Shown one piece after another: positions 23,425-35,185 of a stretch of 64,000 bases of DNA. Numbering within the stretch: position 1 is the first letter of the stretch; every line of letters starts with the position of its first letter. Source of the DNA: Cristatella mucedo (lineage: Eukaryota; Bryozoa; Phylactolaemata; Cristatellidae); the NCBI GenBank assembly GCA_009760855.2, contig WPIO01000001.1, forward strand, positions 18,937,501 through 19,001,500, written 5' to 3'. The position numbers and the translations under genes were made by a program. The notes below the pieces were generated by a model. It did not search any database. It was given only the letters and a program-made list of their open reading frames with translations, and had not been told where the DNA came from.

Positions 23425-24357
23425 TTGGGAAAAGGGGTCGTCCCCAAGTCCTTCAAATCGGCAATCGTTAGACCCATACTTCAAAAGCCTGGATTGGATA
23501 CAGAGGTCCTTGAAAACTATTACCCAGTTTCTCTTCTTCTTTTCTTATCAAAGATTCTTGAAGAAATTGTTGCTAAGCAGCTGGTTGAACATTTTGAAAA
23601 GAATCAAATGTCAGAAACATTTCAATCAGGATCCAAGAGGCCGCACTCCACTGAAACTGCTCTCCTCCGTCTTAACAATGACATTCTTCGTGGCAACGAC
23701 GAGGGGAATGTCACTGCCCTAGCTCTGCTAGATCTGTCTGCTGCCTTCGACACCATTGATCACGATTTTCTGCTTGAACAATTGAGAATAACGATTGGTT
23801 TCGCAGACGATGCACTGATGTGGTTTAAATCTTACTTGTCTGACCGTGTTCAATCCGTGTCGTGTGGAAGTCAGGTCTCACACACGAGAAGGGTCATCTA
23901 TGGAGTCCCTCAAGAGTCTGTACGTGGTTTCTTGCTGTTCATCATTTATACACAACCTCACGGAAAAGTGATTAAGGCCCGTGGAATAGGATATCACTTG
24001 TATGCTGACGATACTCAGTTGTATTTATCATTCAAACCGTCGGAATCTGCTGCAGCAACTGAGAAACTGAATGCTTGCCTTGCCGATATTCGATCCTGGA
24101 TGTCGGAAAACTTCCTGAAATTAAATGATAAAACCGAACTGCTGCTCATAGGACACCCTAAGCGTGTGGCTGGATTAAAATGCTTTGCTCTTCTAATAGG
24201 TGATGCTATTGTGCGACCACGTGCTCAAAATTTAGGTGTCATTTTCGACAGCTGGCTCAATTTTAAAAGCTTCATTCAGAAGACTGCTTCTGCAGCTAGC
24301 CGTCACGTCGGTCCCTATCCAAGAGTAGGAGCTGTCTTCCACAGTGGCTTGCAATAG
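23425..24357 (+). pseudogene. Family-2 LINE reverse transcriptase domain (broken ends)
   Basis: The 310-codon frame holds the RT finger block (FKSAIVRPILQKPG, NYYPVSLLLFLSK), FQSGSKRPHSTETALL, motif A (LLDLSAAFDTIDH), motif B (GVPQESVRGF, where the family norm is GVPQGSVLGP), and motif C (YADDTQLY), followed by FLKLNDKTELLLIGHPK. The catalytic aspartates are present. The damaged motif B and the truncated C-terminal frame suggest loss of function. Confidence 0.9.
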
Positions 24358-24974
24358 ATTTAACTAGCTCCTTAGTTCTGTCTCGGCTTGACTATTGCAA
24401 TTCCCTATTGGCTGGGCTACAAAAAAAGCGATTAGGCCACTACAGCTGACTATGAATATGGCTGCAAGGCTAGTCTTTAAGTCCCAAAAGTTTGAGCTCG
24501 TGTCTCCTTTGCTAAAAGAGCTAAGATGGATGCCGGTTGACCAACGGATTCAGAGCAAAGTTCTTACGCTGACCCACAAGGCCCGCCACGGCTTGGCTCC
24601 TTCGTACCTTGCTGAATTGCTGCATTAGTTTCAGCCTTTTTGCGCCCTCGGGTCCTGTGTGGACAATAAATTAGCTGTCCCATTCCTCCGCTTAAAGACC
24701 GTTGGCGACGGAAGCTTTAGCTCTGCAAGTCCTAGACTGTGGAACTCGCTTCCACAATTCTTACGCAACGACGAATACTCTCCTACTGCCGACTATGGCT
24801 CATCCTTTTCAGCGGTCCGGAGCTGCTACTTCCATGCTACTCACTACCTCAACTTCTCTCCTGACTCGGCTATGCTTCCCACTTTCTCTTAGTTGGGTGA
24901 GACGAAGTCTGTTGGTTACCAAATGCCTACCGAAAGCCGCTGAGGCTGTGAGTGGGCTATACAAAACTCTCTTG

Positions 24975-25040
24975 CGTAACACCCACGTGGTCTTTATGAC
25001 TTTGTGGAGTTACAGACGGAGATACATTACACTACATTCT
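24975..25040 (+). other. Family-2 LINE 3' hairpin and pentamer tail
   Basis: GTAAC (about 24976) and CCAC can pair with GTGG and GTTAC about 30 bases downstream (GTGGAGTTAC). This is followed by AGACGGAGATACATTACACT. In sister copies the tail is a clear (TACAT)n. Conserved in the copies at 4.1, 14.9 and 52.6 kb. Confidence 0.65.
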
Positions 25041-25042
25041 CC

Positions 25043-26130
25043 GAGCAACGGAGAGCCAGAGCCGTGGCTACGGAGCCGCTGAACGTACGGCTTTGAACCG
25101 CTGTACGACTTATTCAAAACTCTCTTTAGCCTGCCAACTAGTGTTGCCATGGGTTTATGTATTTGACAAAGGCAGGGGTCGCACCACTAGATACTTTTAA
25201 GTTAAATTTAGATCTGAGCCTGGCCACGAGCTTGCCGTAAGAGTATGTGCCTAGATAAAAATTTACACGTGCGCCGTTTTGACCTTACCACCCGCTTTTA
25301 GAGAAGTGAGCCAATTCTGCTTCATCATTAAGACGATTTAGAATCAACAGTGAACATATGAAGGCTACTTAGGAGAAATAAACTCATAGCGTGTTGTTTG
25401 CAGATTTTTCTCTTTTTAGTTTGATACTGCCGTGACTATTCTTCGAGAGGCCACCATGAGGTCAAGGTCATATCGCGTTGGGGTCTTTTCAATCTTCCTC
25501 GGGGGAGCATTACCGAGCTGCATTCTCATCGGCTGCTCCATCGAACGATCCTTTCACGCATCCTTTGACGTGCGCCTCCAACTAACCCTCAAAGCCTCAA
25601 ATCTCTTTTAGCCCGCGGTCCAATGGTCGCGGAAGTCTCAACTAATTGATATTACTGCACCACTACAGTGGCCGCTTGACACGAACGTAAGAGCTAGCCT
25701 TCTTCTCCTAGCATACGAGCACTCCACAGCTTGCTCTACTACAAGGGTCAAAAGTCACTAATGCCTCCCACAGTCGATCATAAACCCACACCTCTCTTAC
25801 GGCTGAGGTGGCTTCTGCTCATGCAAAGCCCCGACAATGGTACTAGATATAGTCGTGAGAAGTGCTAACTTGCACGAGACCACTCAGTGACATGATCAAT
25901 GCAAACACACATGATTCGCGTGACATTGACAGGAAGCGACTTAAATTCATAGCTAGAACGCAATGCATCGATGTCGACTTTACACGGCTGCTTACCAAAA
26001 ACTTATCACCAGCAACTCAAAGCTACTAACTGGCTTAAGTGAAATTTTATCACTAGCTCTGTGAACCACAGAGTTACACGCCATTCATAGGCAGTCGAGA
26101 AAGAGGGCGTATACGCGAGGCTCGAGCGTT
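25043..26130. other. No recognisable gene or repeat
   Basis: A small palindromic word series (GGAGCCGTGGCTACGGAGCC) lies near 25063. Otherwise there are short frames only. Confidence 0.4.
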
Positions 26131-26131
26131 C

Positions 26132-26175
26132 GTGCACGCACGCGCGCGCACACACACATACACACACAGACACAT
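26132..26175. repeat. (CA)n/(CG)n microsatellite
   Basis: GTGCACGCACGCGCGCGCAC runs into CACACACATACACACACAGACACA. Confidence 0.85.
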
Positions 26176-26439
26176 CCATATAAAGTGGCAGAGCCAAAGG
26201 AGATGTGTGGGGAGCAGTTCTCCCTAGTTTAGTCGGGCCACGGGGTAACATTCTATTAACAACCTCAGTAAAACCGTTCTGGACGGTTTAAAAATGGCTA
26301 ACGTCCGTGTGTAGTTCCTGTCTGGCACTCCATGGAGAGCACATAACAGCGGTTGCGGAGCGACAGCAGCAGCTTTAGCACTTTCACTGTTAACGCCAAG
26401 CGCTTTAAAAGGGCATTAAGAAGGTAAGAGCGAAAGGGG

Positions 26440-27340
<901 letters not shown>

Positions 27341-27344
27341 AGAT

Positions 27345-27905
27345 ACTTAGTTGTGGTGCAAAACTCGGCTTTTAGGCTTGTCTGTTCTGCCGTGAGCTTG
27401 GCAGACCCCACATTGCAACACTTCTCGCCGACGTGAACTGGCTCCTCATCAAACAACGAATGGGCTTAAAGGTTTTATCACACACTTTTAGGTCCCGTCC
27501 TTCTCTCTCCCAGACTACTATCAGAACTGCTCTCCGATCAAGCTAGACGTCGTACCACTAGTTTGGCTTACTCAAGTCAGTTAGCTGTGCTTCGAACCAA
27601 CCTCAAATCATTTGGAGATCTTGCTCTCACTTCGCATGCTCCCCCGAACCTGGAATTCACTCCTGACTGATGTCGCGACATCTCTTGACTTTACAGCAGT
27701 TAAAAAAATACCAACAACGACGCATATTTTTTCATTAACTTTGCTGGATGCTTAAGAATAGCCATTTGGTTGTTTATTCTCACTGACACTGTACATTTCA
27801 TTTCTAACCATATTGACTTACTTCCTAATCAGCAAATCTAAAGTGACTTGAAAGAAACTTAGTTCTCTGATGGCGCTTAAAAATGTATTATTTTTAGTAA
27901 AACTC
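27345..27905 (+). mobile_element. Family-1 LINE 3' fragment with tail
   Basis: It starts in the LQLVQNSAARLV block (GTTGTGGTGCAAAACTCGGC) and continues through the H.ATLLADVNWL block (about 27410-27445) and NLKSFGDLALTS block (about 27600-27635) to a C-terminal TAVKKIPTT-like segment. The tail motif is at about 27850-27900 (AAGAAACTTAGTTCTCTGAT then GGCGCTTAAAAATGTATTATT). Many breaks. Confidence 0.8.
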
Positions 27906-28540
27906 GGCTGAGGATTATTCTCCAGATAAAATTTCTGCATACTCCCAATCTATCCATAGTCAACTCTCACGTATCGAATAAAGGACTTACGAGTTCCATT
28001 GTGTTTTACATTGTCTGTTGACTTGTCTCGTACCTGAAAATCTGGGCTCCGCCCCTATATACGCACTCACACAATTGTACTATACTGGTGAATGTAGGAC
28101 TTTGGCTCTCACTGTAATTTCACGCTGAGAATACTCGCACGTCGGTATATGAGCTTCTGCACAGAAACCGCTGTCTGCTGCATCCTGGTTGCTAGGAAAA
28201 CCAGGTGCTGAGTGCCACAAAACGCTTTCAAAGGCTCTTAGAAAGCATTAAAGCCCTCTACAACCTGCAGATAGCTTCTGATTGTCGTCGCTTGTGCCTG
28301 AAAACCGCTCTTCCTAATACCAGGCAGCGCGGACAAAGCTCGCGAGCCCAAAAAGCGTAAAAGGCGCGCATCTTTAATGCAAGTTTTCGCCAATAAATGA
28401 CCCCTGTGACCCGACGAATGCGAAACAAGGCCGATCGATGAGTAAGTAGGAGCCATGCTAGTAATTGTCCCCACCTTCCAGCTGAGCAGTACAAGCCTCC
28501 AGCTGCCTGACTCAGCTGACAATATCCTGTCAACTGAATA
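27906..28540. other. No recognisable gene; 3' flank of the peroxidase
   Basis: The minus-strand frames 28238-28585 and 28258-28545 overlap each other and the peroxidase end and have no motif. I found no canonical AATAAA on the minus strand in this interval. Confidence 0.4.
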
Positions 28541-28541
28541 T

Positions 28542-29546
28542 TCATGGTCGAACGTCGTGTAAAGATCCTGACAGGCCGTTTTCAATCATTTTACTAAACG
28601 CTTCAACAAATGCTGTTAAGGCCCGATCGGCGTGTTTGGCGAAGTCGTGAAATATGGAAGTCGTGGACGTCGAATTACAGCGATTGTAAGCAGTGCACTT
28701 CGACGCACCTGTTTTCAAGTTATAGACGTCTATCTTTTTAATCAGGCCAACGTCGCAGTTCAGCATGAACCTTTTCTTCGTTGAGGGCTGGTGCCATTCG
28801 TACAGCTGATAAGGTACTCCACTGTACGGCTGCTTGACTTGCTTCCACGATGTCTGCAATAGCTTGGAGTAGTATTCGTTGGAGTATAGATGAGGGCGGT
28901 TATTTGTCCATCGTTTTAGCGGCCTCAGAGTGCCAAACTCGTGCAGGAGGCCCAGCGAGTGCGCTCCCATTATAGCCACGGTCTCGCTTTCCGTGAAATT
29001 GAATACTCTCGCGAAGAAGCTGAACGTTTCTACGGTACCTATTTCCCGAGAAGGAAGCTCCACGCGCAAATCCTCCAAGTTGTCCCCAGGGCAGACGTCC
29101 GTGCGACCGTAGCGATACACAATGGATTTCTTGTAATTCGTCGCTATCTCCAGCGCTGCTATGCCACAGAGGGCATACATATCCGCCTTGCTGAAGCCTG
29201 TCCAAGTCTGGTTCCTTTGAATGGATAGCCACAGTGCGTCAATTATGGCGACGATCGGCTGAAGTCCGTTGTTGCTCGGGTCATTCAGGTCGACGTGGCT
29301 GCTGCATCTCGAGGCGGCGCAGACGTGGAAAGCGAGCCTCAGACACCCAGGAACCAGCGGATAATATCTCTGCCCCTCAGTGTCGTTTGTGGTAACCTGG
29401 AACATTCTCTTCTGAATTGTGTTCACAAGATAGGACACCATGGGGACGCGTAGAGTCACGTTCCGAGGCTGCCCGCATGTCGCTGCGTAGGAGCCGCTGA
29501 GCAGGGTGGCTATCTGGAGCAGGACGAAAGCCTGACACGCGGCCAT
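28542..29546 (-). CDS. Secreted haem peroxidase, plant/fungal/bacterial superfamily
   Basis: A 334-residue, single-exon protein. Residues 1-21 form a hydrophobic signal peptide ending SGSYA. LRLAFHVC at 69-76 gives the distal Arg70 and His74; class II enzymes also have Phe before this His. ADMYALCGIAALE (121-133) and YRYGRTD (144-150) are family blocks. The proximal haem ligand is His196 in MGAHSLG, and its partner Asp265 lies in MLNCDVGLI. FHDFAKHADRALTAFVEAFS (299-318) is the usual last helix block. Length and order fit the roughly 300-residue peroxidase fold. There are several N-glycosylation sequons and about ten cysteines, consistent with secretion. It would oxidise small substrates with hydrogen peroxide; the substrate cannot be inferred. 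Such genes are uncommon in animals. The first ATG follows a TATA box and has G at +4. Confidence 0.9.
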   Translation of the reverse strand: MAACQAFVLLQIATLLSGSYAATCGQPRNVTLRVPMVSYLVNTIQKRMFQVTTNDTEGQRYYPLVPGCLRLAFHVCAASRCSSHVDLNDPSNNGLQPIVAIIDALWLSIQRNQTWTGFSKADMYALCGIAALEIATNYKKSIVYRYGRTDVCPGDNLEDLRVELPSREIGTVETFSFFARVFNFTESETVAIMGAHSLGLLHEFGTLRPLKRWTNNRPHLYSNEYYSKLLQTSWKQVKQPYSGVPYQLYEWHQPSTKKRFMLNCDVGLIKKIDVYNLKTGASKCTAYNRCNSTSTTSIFHDFAKHADRALTAFVEAFSKMIENGLSGSLHDVRP

Positions 29547-29583
29547 GGACCAGTCACAGAAGGCTGCGGGATCGCGTATTGGC

Positions 29584-29592
29584 TATATATAT
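29584..29592 (-). promoter_or_regulatory. TATA box of the peroxidase gene
   Basis: CATATATATAGCC on the minus strand lies 38-46 bp upstream of the start codon. With the usual 25-30 bp spacing, transcription would begin about 10-15 bases before the ATG, giving a very short 5' UTR. Confidence 0.55.
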
Positions 29593-29599
29593 GCTCATC

Positions 29600-31740
29600 C
29601 TCCTGGCATCAGCTGGCTGTCAGGTTTATTAACGACCGGCTTATTACCAAACGCCACGTTAACAGGGCGAGGTCTACTTCTCGGCCGCCCAATTGCTACC
29701 CACTGCCCAGCCAGCGTCTTGACGGCCCCACCCAAATCGAATCTGCTTGTGAGGTACCGTTGTTAGATGCTTCTTGCTTAGAATTAAACAGTTATTAAGA
29801 GTTCGGCATGGTATTGATAGTATTAGTAGCAAAAGCTTAACTTTTGAAAAGATTACGTGGGATATAGGCTAGCAGCCAGTAATTTTTGTCAGAGGGTCTA
29901 GACTTGCCTCCTTGTGTGGGCGTTATCAGAAAGCGCACAAAGTATTAGGCTACGAGCGCGTCTACCGATCCTGATTACTGATTACTTAGCAAGCCGGTTC
30001 CAGCTCTCTGTAAAAATGCACCCACGGTACTCTATTCAACGATTGGTTGTTTTCCGGAGGTCTTGCAATCGCCGTTTCCATAGTTTTACCGTGCTGTACT
30101 CACTGGCGGTACTAGCAGCATTCGAAAGAATCTTTATGGATACAGTCTTTTGCAATAATCGGCCTGCTTTTCCGGATCTGTTGATGATTGCAAGGTGCGA
30201 CCTGGTGATATCGGACAGCAGCATCAACACGATAATTCTTTCAATTCGTCCTGCAGTAATTACCACTTCTTTTGTTTCTCGATAGCTTCACTTACTTTTA
30301 AAACGCGTTGTCGCTTGCAAGTTTTTGCAGCCTTGAACTCAGCGTCAATGCCTTCTGTAAATTGGGATTCTGTTGAATGCTTCGCGGGCTTATTAACATC
30401 CTTGCAAGCAATATTAAATAAGACGTGGAATCGGATTCGATTCCAACTTCTTTCCGTAATGAATGCTAGTTTGCCTCTCGATTGTGTCTTGATTCCATGC
30501 AACCTTCAGTTAATCAGGGAAATTTATTTCGCGTTCCTTGGATGGTAGGTCAAACAGGGAGTAGCTAAAACACCAAAAGTACATACCAGCCGATTTGTGC
30601 TGTCTATGCAGCGATAGTGAATCATCTCGCTGATACTCCGCCATTGCAAAGCCTCCTAAGGCTGTTGTTAGCCACGCGCATACCACAGGAAGACCTGATT
30701 GGAGGCAAGTGATATTCAAAGAAATCACAATACATGGAAACTGAATCGATAGAAATGGCACTGCTTATTAAGCAAAACGTTTAGGTCGCAGAGCTTGTCC
30801 AGCTTTTACTTTTAGTACAGTAATCTACCTCACCTAAATGGTTGGCCATGTAAGTACCCGTTGTCTTCTCTGAATTACTTCTTCACTATTATTCAGCATA
30901 CGGCAGAAAGTGTGAAGAAACTTTAAATCAATAGACAGAATCCTTCACGGCTACCGTTAACCTCCGTTAGCCGTGGTTGAGCTTGTATGAAAGTTGAAAG
31001 TTCTATCGCTTATCCTTTCATCCTCACCTTAGCCCTTACTACCTGCTATATGTCAAATTGCTGGCTGTCAACAGATTATGAAGATGTCCTCCAACGCATC
31101 TCTGCAAATTAGTGCAGACGCAGTTGCAATATATTTTTGCCTGAGGACTGCGAAACCCTGATTTGTTTAACAGATCTCGTGCATCCGGAATGAAGGCACC
31201 TCGAAGGCCTGGAAACATGCCTGATTAGTGGCATGACATTTTCTGAAGAGAAGAGCTCTACATATGGCCCCAAAACATAAGCCTCTGACGAGGCTACAGC
31301 TTATCACAATTAGGCACACATCAACATATTTAGACGTTCGATCATTGCACAATATAATGGTAACTGGTAGTTGCCATAACACTAACGTTGTATTATTCCG
31401 CGTCTTATTTCACAGTGGTTTGAGATAATAGTTCCCATCATCTACACACCTTTCGCTTTAGTCTTGTCCCCACTACTTTCCCTTCTTTTCAGGGCTTCGA
31501 GGCGCTCCTAAACTTACACTGGTCTATCACACCGTGGCGGCCAATGGGTTTGCGGCAACGTAATAGAAGCCTTCGTCAATGTCGCACGCCACAGAACCAG
31601 CTCCCGATGGCATATTTTCAAAGATTTGTGTCTTCTCTTTTGTAGAGACACTTGACGTTCAGAAAATAAAATAGCTACAGCGGTGAGAGAGAACAATGAC
31701 TCGGGCTGCGTAGAACAATGAGCGGCGGTCAGTCGAGGCA
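29600..31740. other. No recognisable gene or repeat
   Basis: Frames at 29914-30285 and 30195-30548 (plus, 117-123 codons) and 30260-30502 (minus) overlap one another and show no family signature. Confidence 0.45.
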
Positions 31741-31754
31741 TCCTGTCACCCCCT

Positions 31755-31925
31755 AAGCAGCCGCCTTCTGTCCAGTGGTTTATGGGACAGACAATGGCTC
31801 ACCGCGAATGAGTCAACGGGCTGGCTGAAAATCCGTGCATGGGCGGTATCTTCAGGACATCCATCTGCAATAAGCTGCCGCCTCTGCCATCGAGCGGTTT
31901 CCGAAGGGACAATGGCTCGGTGGGT
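31755..31925 (+). repeat. Imperfect direct repeat, about 50-bp units
   Basis: AGCAGCCGCCTTCTGTCCAG ... GGGACAGACAATGGCTCACCG (about 31757-31804) recurs as AAGCTGCCGCCTCTGCCATC ... AGGGACAATGGCTCGGTG (about 31871-31923), with roughly 115-bp spacing. Confidence 0.5.
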
Positions 31926-32236
31926 GCCAAATATTGCACAAACGAATAAAAGAGCCTGCCTAGGGAGTACAGGGAAGTGAGAGCTGTACCGCTCTTCGCC
32001 AGTGCCAGAGTAGTGTGCGTGTATACAGGGTTAAGCCAAGATGGTTTGTGAATGAAGTGATTGATGTTCGAGCCAGCAGACTTGTCGCTTGGTCGCGCTA
32101 CCCAGCCTGACTGTAGATTTGCCCGAGGCTGATATGCATAGGCTGTCTAAATTTAAAAGTAAACCAAAATTCCCTAGCGATATCAATTCTTACGCTAGAA
32201 GTGTTACTTTCACTGAATTCCTCTTTCAATTCTCTT

Positions 32237-33135
32237 CGGTTCTTAATAATAATAATAATAATTCACTTGATAAAGCACCCTCAGAGAACTTAATCTCTTT
32301 CTAGGCGCTTTACATTTGCTGCAAAGAAAAATGCAATTGAATGGTAAGTAAAATCATGCTTGAAAAACAAACAGTGAATAACATGGTTAGGGGTGACATG
32401 CACAAGGTCAGCATGCAAATGTGGTTAGTGGCAGCATGCACAGTGTCAGCACGCATAAGCACACGAAGGACGAATTACAGGGACCCACTATATGCTGTCC
32501 TAAATAGGTGTGTTTCTAAGTTCCTTTTAAATGTGTTCAGGTCAGGGGATGTTCTGACGCAGGTCGGGAGGGAGTTCCAGGCTTTGGGAGCATACGAACT
32601 AAATGCACGGTCTCCAAAGGATTTAAGGTTTGTACGAGGTATTTCTAGACTGTTGGATTCCGAAAAGCGGGTAGTGCGAGGCTTGGCCTGATGGGGTGGT
32701 ATATCTGAGAGATAGGTTGGAGCCATAGAATGAAGGGACCTAAAAGTGAGCGACAAAACCTTGAAGTCAATCCGTTGCTTGACTGGTAGCCAGTGCAGGT
32801 CGGCGAGAAGTGGAGTAATGTGGCAACTTCGACGCTCACGACAGACAAGCCTAGCTGCAGAGTTTTGCACCAGCTGCAATCGCCCGATCGCACATGCTGG
32901 TAGGCCAGTAAGCAGTGAGTTGCACAAGTCGAGACGGGATGTCACGAATGCATGGACCAACTTGGACGTGGTATCCTTATCTAAACAAGCCCGAATTTTA
33001 GCAATGTTATGAAGCTGAAAATAGGCTGATTTGACTGTGGAGCTGATACGGTCGTCTAACGAGAGGTCGCTTTGGAATATGACACCTAGATTTCGAGCTG
33101 ATGCAACAGGAGATATGCTGGCAGAGCCAATTTCG
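32237..33135 (-). mobile_element. Family-1 LINE, 5'-truncated recent copy
   Basis: Very similar to the 53-54 kb copy. The intact C-terminal frame (32475-32960, 161 codons) has FVTSRLDLCNSLLTGLPAC, QLVQNSAARLVCRERRS, LLADLHWLPVKQRIDFKV and a terminal FRTAYSGSL. The 3' end keeps the hairpin (32269-32308) and an (ATT)n tail (AAT at about 32248-32262, plus strand). Homology stops abruptly near 33135, the 5' truncation point. One G-U wobble replaces a C-G pair in the outer stem. Confidence 0.93.
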
Positions 33136-33655
33136 ATAAACCAATAACTTACCAGTAAAAGCTATTGGATAGCTACATGTTTCCTGAAAGGTTTTGCAGA
33201 CGACGTCGTGGCCAAAATCTCTCGTTTTTGCATAGTAGCATGGTACCTTCAGCGTGTAAAAATGGGTTTATCATCAAATGCCTGTATATATGTCACACTT
33301 GTTTCTAATAATTTATGGAATACTTTTTCCGAGACTTGCTGGAGCCATTGACATCTTACTGAACCTATCGATGGGTCGCATCGAGCTGTATATCCTACGC
33401 CACTGAGAAAAGTGACTACATTGAACCTGGACTGCACGCCCAATGCACATCTTGAATCCATAGGATTACGATCCTGCACTGTACATACAATACATCGACG
33501 TTCTGCACGCGCACATTTGCATGTCGCCGCTCATGGATCAGTACCACTTCCAACCGCGGCTGCGTGCCCTCTCACTGCGTGGCTTCTAGTTCCTCTTTCG
33601 TGGCGCAAAAATTCCCACCTACATCGGGGTACTGCATCCAGATGTTTTTATCGCT
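33136..33655. other. No recognisable gene
   Basis: Frames at 33249-33479 (minus) and 33412-33732 (plus) overlap and lack motifs. Confidence 0.35.
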
Positions 33656-33659
33656 CTCA

Positions 33660-34495
33660 ACCTGGCATTGAGTCTATAGTTTATCTGTTCAGTATTCGAT
33701 CATGCCTCAGTTATAGATGTCGCAGAGTGTAGATATAAATGGCTATTTGTCATCTCGAGAGCTCTGATGTAATTTATTCCTCAGGGCTTGGTCTTAGCCT
33801 GCCTTCTTGTCACTACCTATCCCTCTGGTCGACGCCATTGCCAAACGTAGTTTTGGGTGTTTCATTTGTACGCAGACGATAATCAGCTATACCAATCCGC
33901 CTACCCTTCTAAGCTTTTCTTTCTGCATTTCACTCTATTATTTATCTTGCAGGGAGTTGCAAAGCGCCATAATAGATATTAGGTTCTCTTAGGGCGATAT
34001 GCAAAAACTAATTAGTATTAATATTCACTTGCAGCATGCACCTACGACATTCACACTAGCTGGCTCACAGCTTGAAGTTTAATGACAACCACACTAACTT
34101 ATTAGTCATATACAAACCTAAAAAAAGTCACCGGAACACGCATTCCCATCTTGTCTGACTCAAATGGTCTAGCTGTACCTCAAATCCTGTCGAGATGGTA
34201 CCTTTGGTTTACACGCTCCCAAAGCGAGCTCCCAACGTCGTGGCATCCCTTGACTTAGCTCCATTAAAAAGAAGCTAACAACACATCGCTCCTTGCAGAA
34301 TTGTCAGCATCTTTGTGGTTTATTTTTTCGTTTGCTAATCCGGGCTCACACTGTGCATGTTTCCACTAATCATATAGTGCATGTTGACACTTTGTGTTAC
34401 CACAATTTGTAAAATTCTAGAAAGAAATTAATTTCTGTGAGGCTAATGTTCTAATGTATAATTACTATTATTATTATTATTATTAAGGATACGAT
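33660..34495 (+). mobile_element. Old family-1 LINE fragment with internal deletion
   Basis: The motif B/C region is recognisable (CCTCAGGGCTTGGTCTTAGC; then GACGCCATTGCCAAACGTAG and TACGCAGACGATAATCAGCT, the family-1 DVIAKHNLGFHFYADDTQLY block, about 33825-33885). A break follows, then FNDNHTNLLV-like sequence (about 34078-34110) and a C-terminal SFPTSWHPLT-like piece. The tail (about 34420-34485) ends in (ATT)n. Confidence 0.65.
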
Positions 34496-34905
34496 TCATG
34501 TCATAATTCTTGGCCAGGCGTGCTTAGGAAACTAAATAAAAAAAACTAAATAAAAAATAAATTACATAAATTAAATCAAGATTAAGAAAGAAATTTATTA
34601 AAAACGCATGCCTTTTTTGTCTCTGTTCAACGGGATTTTGCTTTATGCTAGGCTATGTCCTAAAATTGCTTTGTTTGTGGAAGTAAGCAATAGTTATCCT
34701 AATTTTGCCCAAATGTCCTTTGATTACATGTAAGGCCTTAAAGAAGCCCAATATCCTACTGGGAACTTAGTAAGCGGCTTTCTGTGTGCATCTTAGGCTG
34801 CCCCTTAATTTCGAAACAATCAAAAATTAAAAGAACTATGGCATCGCGACCATAGTATGGAGTGGCATAGAAATGTTAGCCTAGGACGGATTGAAGGAAA
34901 TGCCA
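34496..34905. other. AT-rich stretch, no gene seen
   Basis: A-rich words (AACTAAATAAAAAAAACTAA) near 34530-34560. No motif. Confidence 0.4.
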
Positions 34906-34909
34906 GTTT

Positions 34910-35185
34910 ATAAATGGTAATAGAGAAAATTGCTGCATACGAATTTAAAGACTGAGCTTCGCTTTCCAAGACTACCGAACGTAAAGCGTCTGCTGCAAAT
35001 GAATTTCAAGCACATATCTCGTTTTTTCTGGGGAAAAGGGCATTCCAAGAATTTGGCACTGGTGGAGCAGTTCAAGTAGGCATACTAGATGTAAACAGTG
35101 GCGGTCCTTGTTGGTCAGAATAAGAATTTTAGATGTTATCTGAAAATCAGCAAGGAGAAACCAAAGCAAGGGTACGAATGCTGAA
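34910..35185 (-). mobile_element. Old family-2-like LINE scrap
   Basis: The minus frame 34972-35169 reads FQITSKILILTNKDRHCLHL then LLELLHQCQ. It aligns with the family-2 block RIQSKVLTLTHKARHGLAPS then LAELLHQFQ. No other part of the element is visible. Confidence 0.55.

Larger units (their letters stand above)
21960..25042 (+). mobile_element. Family-2 LINE, near full-length but degenerate
   Basis: Non-LTR retrotransposon of the L2/CR1 type, with an apurinic-like endonuclease followed by reverse transcriptase and a C-terminal domain. Order: endonuclease start (NARSLKTK and LLTETRM, 22050-22155), endonuclease core (22215-22784), linker (22930-23214), reverse transcriptase (23425-24357), C-terminal pieces (24395-24892), 3' UTR with hairpin (about 24975-25014) and a short TACAT tail (25022-25037). 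At least five frame breaks or stops separate the pieces, so it cannot be autonomous. The true 5' end is not marked. Confidence 0.92.

Noticed and set aside
28900-29232. Frames on both strands inside the peroxidase gene
   Set aside because: Shadows of the peroxidase coding frame.
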